DNA of 64,000 nucleotides from Rubellimicrobium aerolatum (GTDB taxonomy: Bacteria > Pseudomonadota > Alphaproteobacteria > Rhodobacterales > Rhodobacteraceae), in assembly GCF_017872975.1 (NCBI RefSeq), contig NZ_JAGGJP010000012.1, forward strand, positions 25,437 to 89,436, read 5' to 3'. The position numbers and the translations under genes were made by a program. The notes under the pieces are model-generated. The model was not told the DNA's origin. It made no database searches and saw only the letters and a list, made by a program, of their open reading frames with translations. Shown here piece after piece: positions 34,944 through 42,746 of the stretch; positions within the stretch are counted from its first letter, which is position 1, and each line of letters opens with the position of its first letter.

Positions 34944-35539
34944 GCCGAGAACGTGGCCTTCCCGCTCCGCGTCCGCCGGATGGGGCGCGAGGACGTGGAG
35001 CGGAATGTGCGACCATCCTCTACGTGACCCACGACCAGGAGGAGGCGCTGCGCCTGTCCGACCGCATCGCCGTCTTCGACACGGGGCGCATCGAGCAGGT
35101 GGGCACCGGGCCCGAACTCTACGCCAACCCCGCCACGCATTTCGTCGCGGACTTCATCGGCGACAGCAGCTTCCTCGATGGGCGCATCGTCGGGCTCGAC
35201 GGAGGGCTCGCCGACCTGCGCTTCGCGGCTGGGACCTTGGTGCGCGGGGTGCCGCTGCACGCCAAAGGGCAGCCGGGTCAGCCGGCCGAGCTGATGCTGC
35301 GGCCGGAGCGGGTGGAGCTGTCGCCCGAGCCCGGCCCCGAGGGGGCGAGCCTGCCGGTCGCCGTGCAGGACGTGACCTTCCTCGGCAACACGACCGACGT
35401 GGCGGCGGTCACCGCTTGGAACACGCCGGTCGCGGTGAGGCTCGGCTTTAGGCATCCGCTGGCCGGGCGGGTGGCGCGGGGCGACCGGCTGTGGATTTAT
35501 TGGACGCCCGAGGCGGCCCAGGCCTTCCCGCGCGGCTGA
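34944..35539 (+). pseudogene. Decayed ABC transporter ATPase (PotA-like)
   Basis: Only parts remain: [23 protein letters not shown] (start of the helical domain), then after a deletion and shift [39 protein letters not shown] and a complete TOBE domain to the TGA at 35537. Walker A, the signature motif and Walker B are gone. With the two preceding remnants this completes a fully inactivated importer. Confidence 0.85.
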
Positions 35540-35547
35540 CCATGCGG

Positions 35548-35611
35548 CAGGGATCGGGACGCTGACCGAAATGCCCCGATCCCTGTCGGAAATGCCCGAC
35601 ACTGTCGGAAA
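35548..35611. promoter_or_regulatory. Phased direct repeats and inverted repeat upstream of soxB
   Basis: Three copies of CTG(A/T)C(C/G)GAAA start at 35562, 35583 and 35602, 21 and 19 bases apart, so on the same helix face. The first two continue as ATGCCC. They overlap an 11-base perfect inverted repeat, CAGGGATCGGG (35548-35558) and CCCGATCCCTG (35575-35585), and a TGTCGG-N6-CCGACA dyad at 35584-35601. Phased direct repeats are typical for AraC-family activators; the GlxA-like gene at 40752 is the obvious candidate. Confidence 0.55.
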
Positions 35612-35648
35612 CCTTCGTGGTAGGATCGAGGGACGACAGGAGGCGAGC

Positions 35649-36899
35649 ATGAAATATTCCGCGCTGCGGGTCTTCCGCGAGGCCCTGACCGGGCACAAGG
35701 GTTGGACGCCGGCTTGGCGCGACCCGGACCCGCAGCCCTCCTACGACATCGTCGTCGTCGGCGGGGGCGGCCACGGGCTCGCTACCGCCTTCTATCTCGC
35801 CAAGGAGTTCGGGCAGGCCCGCATCGCCGTGCTGGAGAAGGGGTGGATCGGCGGCGGCAACGCCGGGCGGAACACCACGATCATCCGGTCCAACTACCTG
35901 CTCGACGGCAACCAGCCCTTCTACGAGTTCTCCATGAAGCTCTGGGAGGGGCTGGAACAGGACCTGAACTACAACGCGATGGTCAGCCAGCGCGGCATCC
36001 TGAACCTGTTCCACACCGACGCCCAGCGCGACGCCTACACCCGGCGCGGCAACGCCATGATCCTGCACGGCGCAGACGCGGAGCTGCTGGACCGAAGCCA
36101 AGTGCGGAAGATGTATCCGTTCCTGAACTTCGACCACGCGCGCTTCCCGATCAAGGGCGGGCTCCTGCAACGGCGGGCCGGGACGGCGCGGCACGACGCG
36201 GTGGCCTGGGGCTATGCGCGCGGCGCCGACCAGCGGGGCGTTGACATCATCCAGAACTGTGCGGTGACGGGCTTCCGCATCGTCAACGGGCGCGTGCTGG
36301 GGGTGGAGACGACGCGCGGCTACATCGGCGCGATCAAGGTCGGCGTGGCCGTCGCGGGCAGTTCGTCCCGAGTCATGGCCGCCGCCGGGATGCGCCTGCC
36401 GATCGAGAGCCACGTGCTCCAGGCCTTCGTGACCGAGGGGCTGAAGCCGGTGATCGACGGGGTGCTGACCTTCGGAGCGGGGCACTTCTACGTCAGCCAG
36501 TCTGACAAGGGCGGCCTCGTGTTCGGGGGCGACATCGACGGCTACAACTCCTACGCGCAGCGGGGGAACATGGCCGTCGTCGAGGACGTGGCCGAGGGCG
36601 GCATGGCGCTGATGCCGATGATCGGGCGGGCGCGGCTGTTGCGGACCTGGGGCGGGATCATGGACATGAGCATGGATGGCTCGCCGTTCATCGACCGGAC
36701 TCCTGTGCAGGGCCTCTATTTCAACGGCGGCTGGTGCTACGGCGGCTTCAAGGCGACACCGGCGAGCGGGTTCTGCTTCGCGCACCTCCTGGCCCGCGAC
36801 GAGCCGCACCCGACCGCGGTGGCCTATCGGCTCGACCGCTTCCGGCGCGGCGCGATGATCGACGAGAAGGGCCAAGGCGCCCAGCCGAACCTCCACTAG
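35649..36899 (+). CDS. soxB: Sarcosine oxidase beta-subunit family; probable N-methylglutamate dehydrogenase subunit
   Basis: A 416-aa FAD enzyme of the DAO family. The dinucleotide-binding motif YDIVVVGGGGHGLATAFYLAKEFG lies at residues ~33-56. H182 in TARHDAVAWGYARGAD corresponds to the His that carries covalent FMN in heterotetrameric sarcosine oxidase. The C-terminal GWCYGGFKATPASG closes the fold. ATG 35649 is chosen for its AGGAGG site; 26 open codons upstream overlap regulatory repeats. It forms a complex with the next three genes. The nearby glxBCD and glnT genes favour N-methylglutamate (mgdA role) over sarcosine as substrate. Confidence 0.88.
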   Translation: MKYSALRVFREALTGHKGWTPAWRDPDPQPSYDIVVVGGGGHGLATAFYLAKEFGQARIAVLEKGWIGGGNAGRNTTIIRSNYLLDGNQPFYEFSMKLWEGLEQDLNYNAMVSQRGILNLFHTDAQRDAYTRRGNAMILHGADAELLDRSQVRKMYPFLNFDHARFPIKGGLLQRRAGTARHDAVAWGYARGADQRGVDIIQNCAVTGFRIVNGRVLGVETTRGYIGAIKVGVAVAGSSSRVMAAAGMRLPIESHVLQAFVTEGLKPVIDGVLTFGAGHFYVSQSDKGGLVFGGDIDGYNSYAQRGNMAVVEDVAEGGMALMPMIGRARLLRTWGGIMDMSMDGSPFIDRTPVQGLYFNGGWCYGGFKATPASGFCFAHLLARDEPHPTAVAYRLDRFRRGAMIDEKGQGAQPNLH

Positions 36900-36909
36900 G
36901 ACCTGTCCC

Positions 36910-37191
36910 ATGCTGATCCTCCATCCCCTCCTGGGACTCCGCGACGCGCAGGAGTTCACCTATCTGGGCGACGCCTCGATCATCGACCGGCCCGACGGGC
37001 TGACCGAGCCCGAGGCCTTCCACGACTACCTGTATCTTCGCGACAACCCGGCCGGGGTGCACAAGGAGCTGTGGTTCCACGAGCAGGGCGACCGGTCGTG
37101 GCTGGTCGTCACGCGCAACACGGTGACGCACGAGATCCTAGGGGCCGAGCTGGCCCGAGACTACGCGCGGGGACGGGGGAGGTCGCGATGA
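36910..37191 (+). CDS. soxD: Sarcosine oxidase delta-subunit family, zinc ligands missing
   Basis: A 93-aa protein of normal SoxD length. It begins MLILHPLLGLRDAQEFTYLGDAS and has the typical FHDYLYLRDNPAGVHKELWFHEQGDRSWLVVTRNTVTHEI. Characterised delta subunits bind Zn through Cys6, Cys9, His59 and Cys63. Here the first pair is replaced (HPLLGL instead of HCPYCG) and no cysteine exists anywhere, so no such zinc site can form. It lies 10 bases after soxB, and its stop overlaps the soxA start. Confidence 0.85.
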   Translation: MLILHPLLGLRDAQEFTYLGDASIIDRPDGLTEPEAFHDYLYLRDNPAGVHKELWFHEQGDRSWLVVTRNTVTHEILGAELARDYARGRGRSR

Positions 37192-40100
37192 ACCAGGCGC
37201 TGCGCCAGACGGAGGGGTTCGTCGCCGACCTGCCCCAGGCGGCCCTGGGGCCGAGCCAGGTCCAGCGGGTCGGGGCGGGCCTCGTGGACCGGAGCCGGAC
37301 GCTATCCTTCACCTTCGACGGAAGGGCCTACGCGGGCCATCCCGGCGACACGCTGGCCTCGGCGCTGCTCGCCAACGGCGTACGGCTGATGGGGCGGAGC
37401 TTCAAGTATCACCGCCCGCGCAGCGTGATCGCGTCGAGCTCGGAGGAGCCGAACGCGCTGGTCGAGCTGCGGTCGGGGGCGCGGGCCGAGCCCAACACGC
37501 GGGCGACGGTGGTGGAGCTCTGGGACGGGCTGGAGGCGCGGAGCCAGAACCGCTGGCCGAGCCTCGCCTTCGACGCGCTGGGGGTGAACGACTTCGTGTC
37601 GCCCTTCCTGACGGCGGGGTTCTACTACAAGACCTTCATGTGGCCGGCGGCCTTCTGGGAGAAGCTCTACGAGCCCGTCATCCGGCGGGCGGCGGGGCTC
37701 GGGCGGCTCTCGACCGAGGCCGACCCGGACGCCTACGACAAGGGCTTCCTCCACTGCGACCTGCTGGTGATCGGCGCTGGGCCGTCGGGGCTCATGGCGG
37801 CGCTGACGGCGGGGCGCGCGGGCGCGCGGGTGATCCTGTGCGACGAGGACTTCCTGCTGGGCGGGCGGCTGAATGCCGAGACCCTCGCGGTCGGCGGGCA
37901 GGCCGGCACGGACTGGGCGCGCGCGGCGGTGGCCGAGCTGGCGGCCCTGCCGAACGTGCGGATGATGCCGCGCACGACGGTCGTCGGGGCCTTCGACCAT
38001 GGCGTCTTCGCCGCCGTGGAGCGGGTGGCCGATCATGTGGCCGCGCCCTTGGCGGGCAAGCCGCGCCAGATCCTGTGGCGCATCACCGCGCGGCGGTCGG
38101 TGCTGGCGGCGGGGGCCATTGAGCGGCCGATCGCCTTCCGCGACAACGACCGGCCCGGCGTGATGCTGGCCGGCGCGGTGCGGGCCTACCTCAACCGCTG
38201 GGGCGTGGCGGCGGGGCGGCGCGTGGCGCTGTTCGTCAACAACGAGGACGGGTTGCGGACGGCCCGAGACCTCGACGCGCGGGGGGTGGACGTGGTGGCG
38301 GTGATCGACGCGCGGCCCGAGGGCGAGCGGCTGCCGGGCATCCGCCACCTCAAGGGCGCGGTCGTGACCGGGACGGCGGGGCGGCTGGGCCTCACCGGGA
38401 TCACGGTGCGCGACGCGCAGGGGCGCGAGGAGCGGGTCGCCTGCGACGTGCTCGGCGTCTCGGGCGGGTGGAACCCGACGGTGGCGCTGACCTCGCATCA
38501 TTCGGCGCGGCCGGTGTGGGAGGAGGGCATCGCCGCCTTCGTGCCCTCGCTGGACGGGCCGAAGGGCTTGGGCGTCGCGGGCGCGGCGGCGGGGGCCCTG
38601 TCCACGCATGGGGCGCTGGCGACCGGCGCGGCGCGGGCGGCGGAGGCCTTGGAGGACCTCGGGTTCCGGGTGTCGTCAGTGGACCTGCCCGAAGCCGAGG
38701 ACGCGCCGGTGCGGCTCCGCCCGCTTTGGCACGTTTCCGGGACCGGGCGGGCCTGGGTGGATTTCCAGAACGACGTGACCGTCAAGGACATCAAGCTGGC
38801 CCATCAGGAGAACTTCCGCAGCGTCGAGCACCTGAAGCGTTACACCACGCTCGGGATGGCGACGGACCAGGGCAAGACGTCGAACGTCACGGCGCTGGCC
38901 GTGATGGCCGAGCTGACGGGCAAGGGCATCCCCGAGACCGGGACCACCATGTTCCGCCCGCCCTACACGCCGGTGTCGATGGGCGTCCTCGCCGGACGGT
39001 CGCGGGACGAGGGGTTCAAGCCCACGCGCCTGACCCCTTCCCACAAATGGGCCAGGGAGCAGGGGGCCGTCTTCGTCGAGGTCGGGATGTGGCTGCGGGC
39101 GCAGTGGTTCCCGCGTCCCGGCGAGACGACGTGGCGCGAGTCGGTGGACCGGGAGGTGCTGGCGACCCGCAAGGGCGTGGGCGTCTGCGACGTGACCACG
39201 CTGGGCAAGATCGACGTGCAGGGGACGGACGCCGGGGCCTTCCTCGATCGCGTCTATGCCAACACCTTCTCGACGCTGCCCGTGGGCAAGGTCCGTTACG
39301 GGCTGATGCTGCGCGAGGATGGCCATGTCATGGACGATGGCACCACGGCGCGGCTGGGTGAGCATGAATACGTGATGACGACGACCACCGCCAACGCGGT
39401 GGCGGTGTTCCGGCATCTGGAGTTCTGCCGCCAGTGCCTCTGGCCCGATCTCGACGTGCAGCTCGTGTCCACCACCGAGGCCTGGGCGCAGGTCTCGGTC
39501 GCGGGGCCGAACGCGCGGAGGCTGCTGGAGCGGGTCGTCGATGGGGACATCTCGGACGCGGCCTTCCCCACCATGGCCTGCGGCAACGTCACCGTCTGCG
39601 GCGGGCTGCGGGCTCGGCTGTTCCGCATCAGCTTCTCGGGCGAGCTGGCCTACGAGATCGCGGTCCCGGCGCGCTATGGCGACGCGCTGATCCGCGAGTT
39701 GATGGCGCAGGGCAAGGACCTGGGCGCGACCCCCTACGGGACCGAGGCGCTGGGCGTGCTGCGGGTCGAGAAGGGACACGTCGCCGGGGGCGAGCTGAAC
39801 GGGCAGTCCACGGCGCTGAACATGGGCCTGGGCAGGATGGTGTCCAGGAAGAAGGACAGCATCGGCATGGTCCTGTCGCAACGCGAGGAGCTGGTTCGCG
39901 AGGACGGGCTGCGGCTGGTCGGCGTTCGGCCGGTGGACCCGACGGCGGTGCTGAAGGGCGGGAGCCATTTCGTTGCCCTGGACAAGGAGGCGGTGGCGGC
40001 CAACGACGACGGGTGGCTCACCTCGGTGGTGCATTCGCCGCACCTGGGGCACCAGATCGCGCTCGGCTACCTCAGGAACGGCGCGGCGCGGATGGGGGAG

Positions 40101-40199
40101 CGGCTGCGCGTCGTGAACCTCCTCGCCAAGACCGAGGTGGAGGTCGAGATCGTGTCGCCGCACTTCATCGACCCGGAAGGGGAGCGTCTCCGTGGCTAG
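37188..40199 (+). CDS. soxA: Sarcosine oxidase alpha-subunit family; probable N-methylglutamate dehydrogenase large subunit
   Basis: A 1,003-aa subunit of full length. Domains: an N-terminal ferredoxin-like region without FeS cysteines (FTFDGRAYAGHPGDTLASALLANG, residues ~43-66), an NAD-binding Rossmann domain (DLLVIGAGPSGLMAALTAGRAGARV, ~190-214), a linker, and a C-terminal GcvT/aminomethyltransferase domain from ~residue 600 (GVGVCDVTTLGKIDVQGTDAGAFLDRVYAN, GVLRVEKGHVAGGELNGQSTALNMGLGRMV) that binds tetrahydrofolate and takes the released methyl carbon. ATG 37188 overlaps the soxD stop. Its 3' end overlaps soxG by 8 bases. Confidence 0.92.
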   Translation: MNQALRQTEGFVADLPQAALGPSQVQRVGAGLVDRSRTLSFTFDGRAYAGHPGDTLASALLANGVRLMGRSFKYHRPRSVIASSSEEPNALVELRSGARAEPNTRATVVELWDGLEARSQNRWPSLAFDALGVNDFVSPFLTAGFYYKTFMWPAAFWEKLYEPVIRRAAGLGRLSTEADPDAYDKGFLHCDLLVIGAGPSGLMAALTAGRAGARVILCDEDFLLGGRLNAETLAVGGQAGTDWARAAVAELAALPNVRMMPRTTVVGAFDHGVFAAVERVADHVAAPLAGKPRQILWRITARRSVLAAGAIERPIAFRDNDRPGVMLAGAVRAYLNRWGVAAGRRVALFVNNEDGLRTARDLDARGVDVVAVIDARPEGERLPGIRHLKGAVVTGTAGRLGLTGITVRDAQGREERVACDVLGVSGGWNPTVALTSHHSARPVWEEGIAAFVPSLDGPKGLGVAGAAAGALSTHGALATGAARAAEALEDLGFRVSSVDLPEAEDAPVRLRPLWHVSGTGRAWVDFQNDVTVKDIKLAHQENFRSVEHLKRYTTLGMATDQGKTSNVTALAVMAELTGKGIPETGTTMFRPPYTPVSMGVLAGRSRDEGFKPTRLTPSHKWAREQGAVFVEVGMWLRAQWFPRPGETTWRESVDREVLATRKGVGVCDVTTLGKIDVQGTDAGAFLDRVYANTFSTLPVGKVRYGLMLREDGHVMDDGTTARLGEHEYVMTTTTANAVAVFRHLEFCRQCLWPDLDVQLVSTTEAWAQVSVAGPNARRLLERVVDGDISDAAFPTMACGNVTVCGGLRARLFRISFSGELAYEIAVPARYGDALIRELMAQGKDLGATPYGTEALGVLRVEKGHVAGGELNGQSTALNMGLGRMVSRKKDSIGMVLSQREELVREDGLRLVGVRPVDPTAVLKGGSHFVALDKEAVAANDDGWLTSVVHSPHLGHQIALGYLRNGAARMGERLRVVNLLAKTEVEVEIVSPHFIDPEGERLRG

Positions 40200-40755
40200 T
40201 CATCGTTTGAAACCCCTCTCCGCCCTGGGTCGCGAGTTCCTGGCGGTGGAGAGCATCGGCCCCGTGACCGTCGCCGAGGTCATGGACGTGGCGCTCGCCT
40301 CCTTGGCGGCGCGGCGCGGGCAAGAGGCCGTGGTCGGGGCCGCCGCGGCGCAGGCGGGCATCCCCCTGCCGCCGCCGGGCCGCGCCGAGGTCGGGGCGGT
40401 CTGTGGCGCGTTCTGGGTGAGCCCGGAGATGTGGTTCCTGGAGGCCCCCTTCGCGACGCACGAGGATGTCGTGGCGCATCTGAGGCCGGTCTTCGGCGAG
40501 GCGGCCTCGATCACCGAGCAGACGGACGCCTGGGCGCGGCTCAACGTGACGGGGCCGCTCGGGCCGTTGTTCGAGAGGCTGTGCAACCTCGACCTCGGGC
40601 GCTTCGAGCCGGGCTCGGCCACGCGGACGGTGATCGAGCACGTCGGCTGCTACGCGATCCGGCGCGCGCCGGAGCGGATGACGGTGCTAGGGCCACGGTC
40701 CATGGCCGGGTCGCTGCACCACGCGCTGACGGTGGCGGCGCGGAGCGTGGCCTAG
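40192..40755 (+). CDS. soxG: Sarcosine oxidase gamma-subunit family
   Basis: A 187-aa protein related to the GcvT N-terminal fold, as in SoxG. The recognisable segments are WFLEAPFATHEDVVAHL, AWARLNVTGPLGPLFERLCNLDLGRF and HVGCYAIRRAPERMTVLGPRSMAGSLHHAL. It is the fourth subunit of the complex encoded from 35649. GTG start inside the end of soxA. It converges on and slightly overlaps the araC-type gene (stop region 40752-40755). Confidence 0.83.
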   Translation: MASHRLKPLSALGREFLAVESIGPVTVAEVMDVALASLAARRGQEAVVGAAAAQAGIPLPPPGRAEVGAVCGAFWVSPEMWFLEAPFATHEDVVAHLRPVFGEAASITEQTDAWARLNVTGPLGPLFERLCNLDLGRFEPGSATRTVIEHVGCYAIRRAPERMTVLGPRSMAGSLHHALTVAARSVA

Positions 40756-41768
40756 GCCAGCGCCTCGGGCGGGACGGCCCCGGCGAGGCCGCGCAGGCCG
40801 GCGAGGCGCTTGCGCTCGTCGGCGGGGTGGACGCCGAAGGCCTCGCTGTAATGGCGGGCGAAGTCGGTGGAGGTGGAGTAGCCCACCGACCGGGCGATCT
40901 CGGTCACGGTGTCGGTCGAGTAGAGCACCCGCTGGCGTCCGCGTTCCAGCCGCATCCGGCGGTAGTAGCGCAAGGGCGGCTGGCCGGTGGCGGCGCGGAA
41001 GGCGCGCTCCAGCGTCCGCTCCGATAGGCAAAGCCGCTGGGCCACGTCGGCGATGGCGACCGGCTCCTCGATGTGGTCGGCGAAGATGCGGATGGCCTCG
41101 CGCACGGGCGGGGGAAGCATCGCCTGGGTGCCGCCCGTCCGAGCGACGGGGGTGGCCTGGGGGGCGTTCTCGTCGCGGACGAAGGGGTGCTGGAACCAGC
41201 AGGCCACCTCGGTCATCAGGGGACGGCCCAGGCGCTCCTCGATGACGCGGAGCATGAGGTCGAAGACCGCGCCCGCGCCCGAGACGGTGATGCGGCCCTT
41301 CTCGCGCTGGATGGCGGTGGGGCTGGCCTCGGACTCGGGAAACTCGGCCTGGAAGGCGGCGTCGTAGCACCAGTGGACCGAAGGGCGGTGCGCCCCCATC
41401 GCGCCCGAGCGCATCAGCGGGAACACCCCGCCCGAGAAGCCGCCGAGCGTCACCCCCGTCCGTCCGAGCCGCCGCAGGGCGGCGTGGGCGGCGCGCGGGT
41501 CGGCGAAGCGCGCGTCGGGGGGCGAGAGGCAGATCAGCGCGTCGAGGCCCGTAGCCTCCATGATCGTCTGGTCGGTGTCGAACCGGACGTTGGCCGAGGA
41601 GCGGACCGGACCCGGAGCCTCGCCCAGCAGGGTCCAGGCGAACTCGGGGCGGCCCGCGATCTCGTTGGCGGCACGCAGCGGCTCGATGGCCGAGGTGAGG
41701 CAGGCCATGGGGAAGCCGGGAAACAGCAGGAAGCCCCAGGAGGACAGGGAGGGGCCGTCGGTCGTCAT
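40752..41768 (-). CDS. glxA: GlxA-family AraC transcriptional regulator
   Basis: A 338-aa regulator with an N-terminal DJ-1/PfpI-like sensor domain (WGFLLFPGFPMACLTSAIEPLRAANEIAG) and a C-terminal AraC double helix-turn-helix (IADVAQRLCLSERTLERAFRAATGQPPLRYYRRMRLERGRQRVLYSTDTVTEIARSVGYSTSTDFARHYSEAFGVHP). GlxA/GbdR-type members usually activate glycine betaine, sarcosine or methylamine catabolism. It lies between soxBDAG and glxBCD and is divergent from the XRE-cupin gene, sharing a 69-base promoter region with an inverted repeat. Confidence 0.88.
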   Translation of the reverse strand: MTTDGPSLSSWGFLLFPGFPMACLTSAIEPLRAANEIAGRPEFAWTLLGEAPGPVRSSANVRFDTDQTIMEATGLDALICLSPPDARFADPRAAHAALRRLGRTGVTLGGFSGGVFPLMRSGAMGAHRPSVHWCYDAAFQAEFPESEASPTAIQREKGRITVSGAGAVFDLMLRVIEERLGRPLMTEVACWFQHPFVRDENAPQATPVARTGGTQAMLPPPVREAIRIFADHIEEPVAIADVAQRLCLSERTLERAFRAATGQPPLRYYRRMRLERGRQRVLYSTDTVTEIARSVGYSTSTDFARHYSEAFGVHPADERKRLAGLRGLAGAVPPEALA

Positions 41769-41793
41769 CGTCTTGCGTCCGGTGCGGGAGGAT

Positions 41794-41811
41794 GTTTCAT
41801 CAGGGTGAAAC
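41794..41811. promoter_or_regulatory. Inverted repeat operator between glxA and xre genes
   Basis: GTTTCA-N6-TGAAAC lies in the 69-base divergent promoter region. Its half-sites match those of the operator upstream of glxB (42669-42688), which suggests one regulator, most simply the XRE-cupin protein acting on itself and on glxBCD. Confidence 0.6.
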
Positions 41812-41837
41812 GATAGGCATCCGTCCAGGGGAGCGCC

Positions 41838-42521
41838 ATGGCCAAGGACGACCTCGACGCCGATCCGACGCTTGGGCCCGATCCAGCGCCGCCGCGCCAG
41901 AAGCCGGCGCTGAGCCAGGACCCGCACCGCGTCCGCGAGGTGGCCGAGCGCAACCTGGAATCGGCGATCGGCCGCGAGGTGCGCGCCTTCCGCCGCCAGC
42001 AGGGAATGACGGTGGCGGACCTCGCGCAGGCCACCGGCCTGTCGATCGGGATGCTGTCCAAGATCGAGAACGGCATCACCTCGCCGTCGCTGGGCACGCT
42101 CCAGGCGCTGAGCCACGCCTTCTCGTGTCCGATCACGTCGTTCTTCCGGGGCTTCGAGGAGCGGCGCGAGGTGCAGCACGTCCGCGCGGGCGAGCATCTG
42201 GAGATCGAGCGGCGGGGGACGCGGGCGGGGCACCAGTATCACCTGCTGGGCCACATCGGGTCGAACGCCTCGGGGGTGGTGGTGGAGCCCTACCTCATCA
42301 CGCTGACCGAGGAGTCGGACGTGTTCCCGACCTTCCAGCACGACGGGATCGAGCTCCTGTTCATGCTGGAGGGGGAGGTCACCTACCGGCACGGGGACCA
42401 GCTGTTCCACCTGCGGCCGGGGGACAGCCTGTTCTTCGACGCCGACGCGCGGCACGGGCCCGAGGTGCTGAACGAGCTGCCTGCCCGCTACCTGTCCGTC
42501 ATCTCCTACCCGCAGCCCTGA
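41838..42521 (+). CDS. XRE family regulator with C-terminal cupin domain
   Basis: A 227-aa protein. A charged Pro-rich leader (~40 residues) is followed by the HTH_XRE domain (REVRAFRRQQGMTVADLAQATGLSIGMLSKIENGITSPSLGTLQALSHAF, ~residues 48-97) and a cupin_2 domain (FPTFQHDGIELLFMLEGEVTYRHGDQLFHLRPGDSLFFDADARHGPEVL). The layout is as in PuuR-type regulators of amine or amino-acid metabolism. The cupin probably senses a pathway metabolite. GGGGAG precedes the start. It is divergent from glxA and upstream of glxBCD, its likely target via TTTCACC boxes. Confidence 0.88.
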   Translation: MAKDDLDADPTLGPDPAPPRQKPALSQDPHRVREVAERNLESAIGREVRAFRRQQGMTVADLAQATGLSIGMLSKIENGITSPSLGTLQALSHAFSCPITSFFRGFEERREVQHVRAGEHLEIERRGTRAGHQYHLLGHIGSNASGVVVEPYLITLTEESDVFPTFQHDGIELLFMLEGEVTYRHGDQLFHLRPGDSLFFDADARHGPEVLNELPARYLSVISYPQP

Positions 42522-42656
42522 CGGGGCGATCCGCTGCGGCCCCGGGCCGGCGGTCCCCGATTCGCCGCGCGGGTGGGTCGGGTCGCGGCCTGCCCGGCGC
42601 GTGGGCGGGGATTTCCGCCCATTGCCCAAGGCTCGGGCGCGTGGAGAACGCTCCGC

Positions 42657-42688
42657 TATATTGCCTACAGGTGAAAAATGTTTCACCT
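42657..42688 (+). promoter_or_regulatory. -10-like element and operator upstream of glxB
   Basis: TATATT (42657-42662) is followed by a perfect inverted repeat with arms AGGTGAAA (42669-42676) and TTTCACCT (42681-42688) around AATG. Its position just downstream of the -10 fits repression. The half-site TTTCACC also occurs, with one mismatch at most, in the glxA/xre promoter region. No good -35 was seen. Confidence 0.6.
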
Positions 42689-42746
42689 TAGTTGAGGCGA
42701 GGGGCTGGATGAGGCCGGTCGCAGCGACGCAGAGAGGTGACGGAAG

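Noticed and set aside
42603..42620. GGGCGG-N6-CCGCCC dyad resembling the tctC-upstream dyad
   Set aside because: The shared GGATTTCC core is short and the arms differ. It lies after the XRE-cupin stop and is more likely a terminator stem than a second site of the same regulator.
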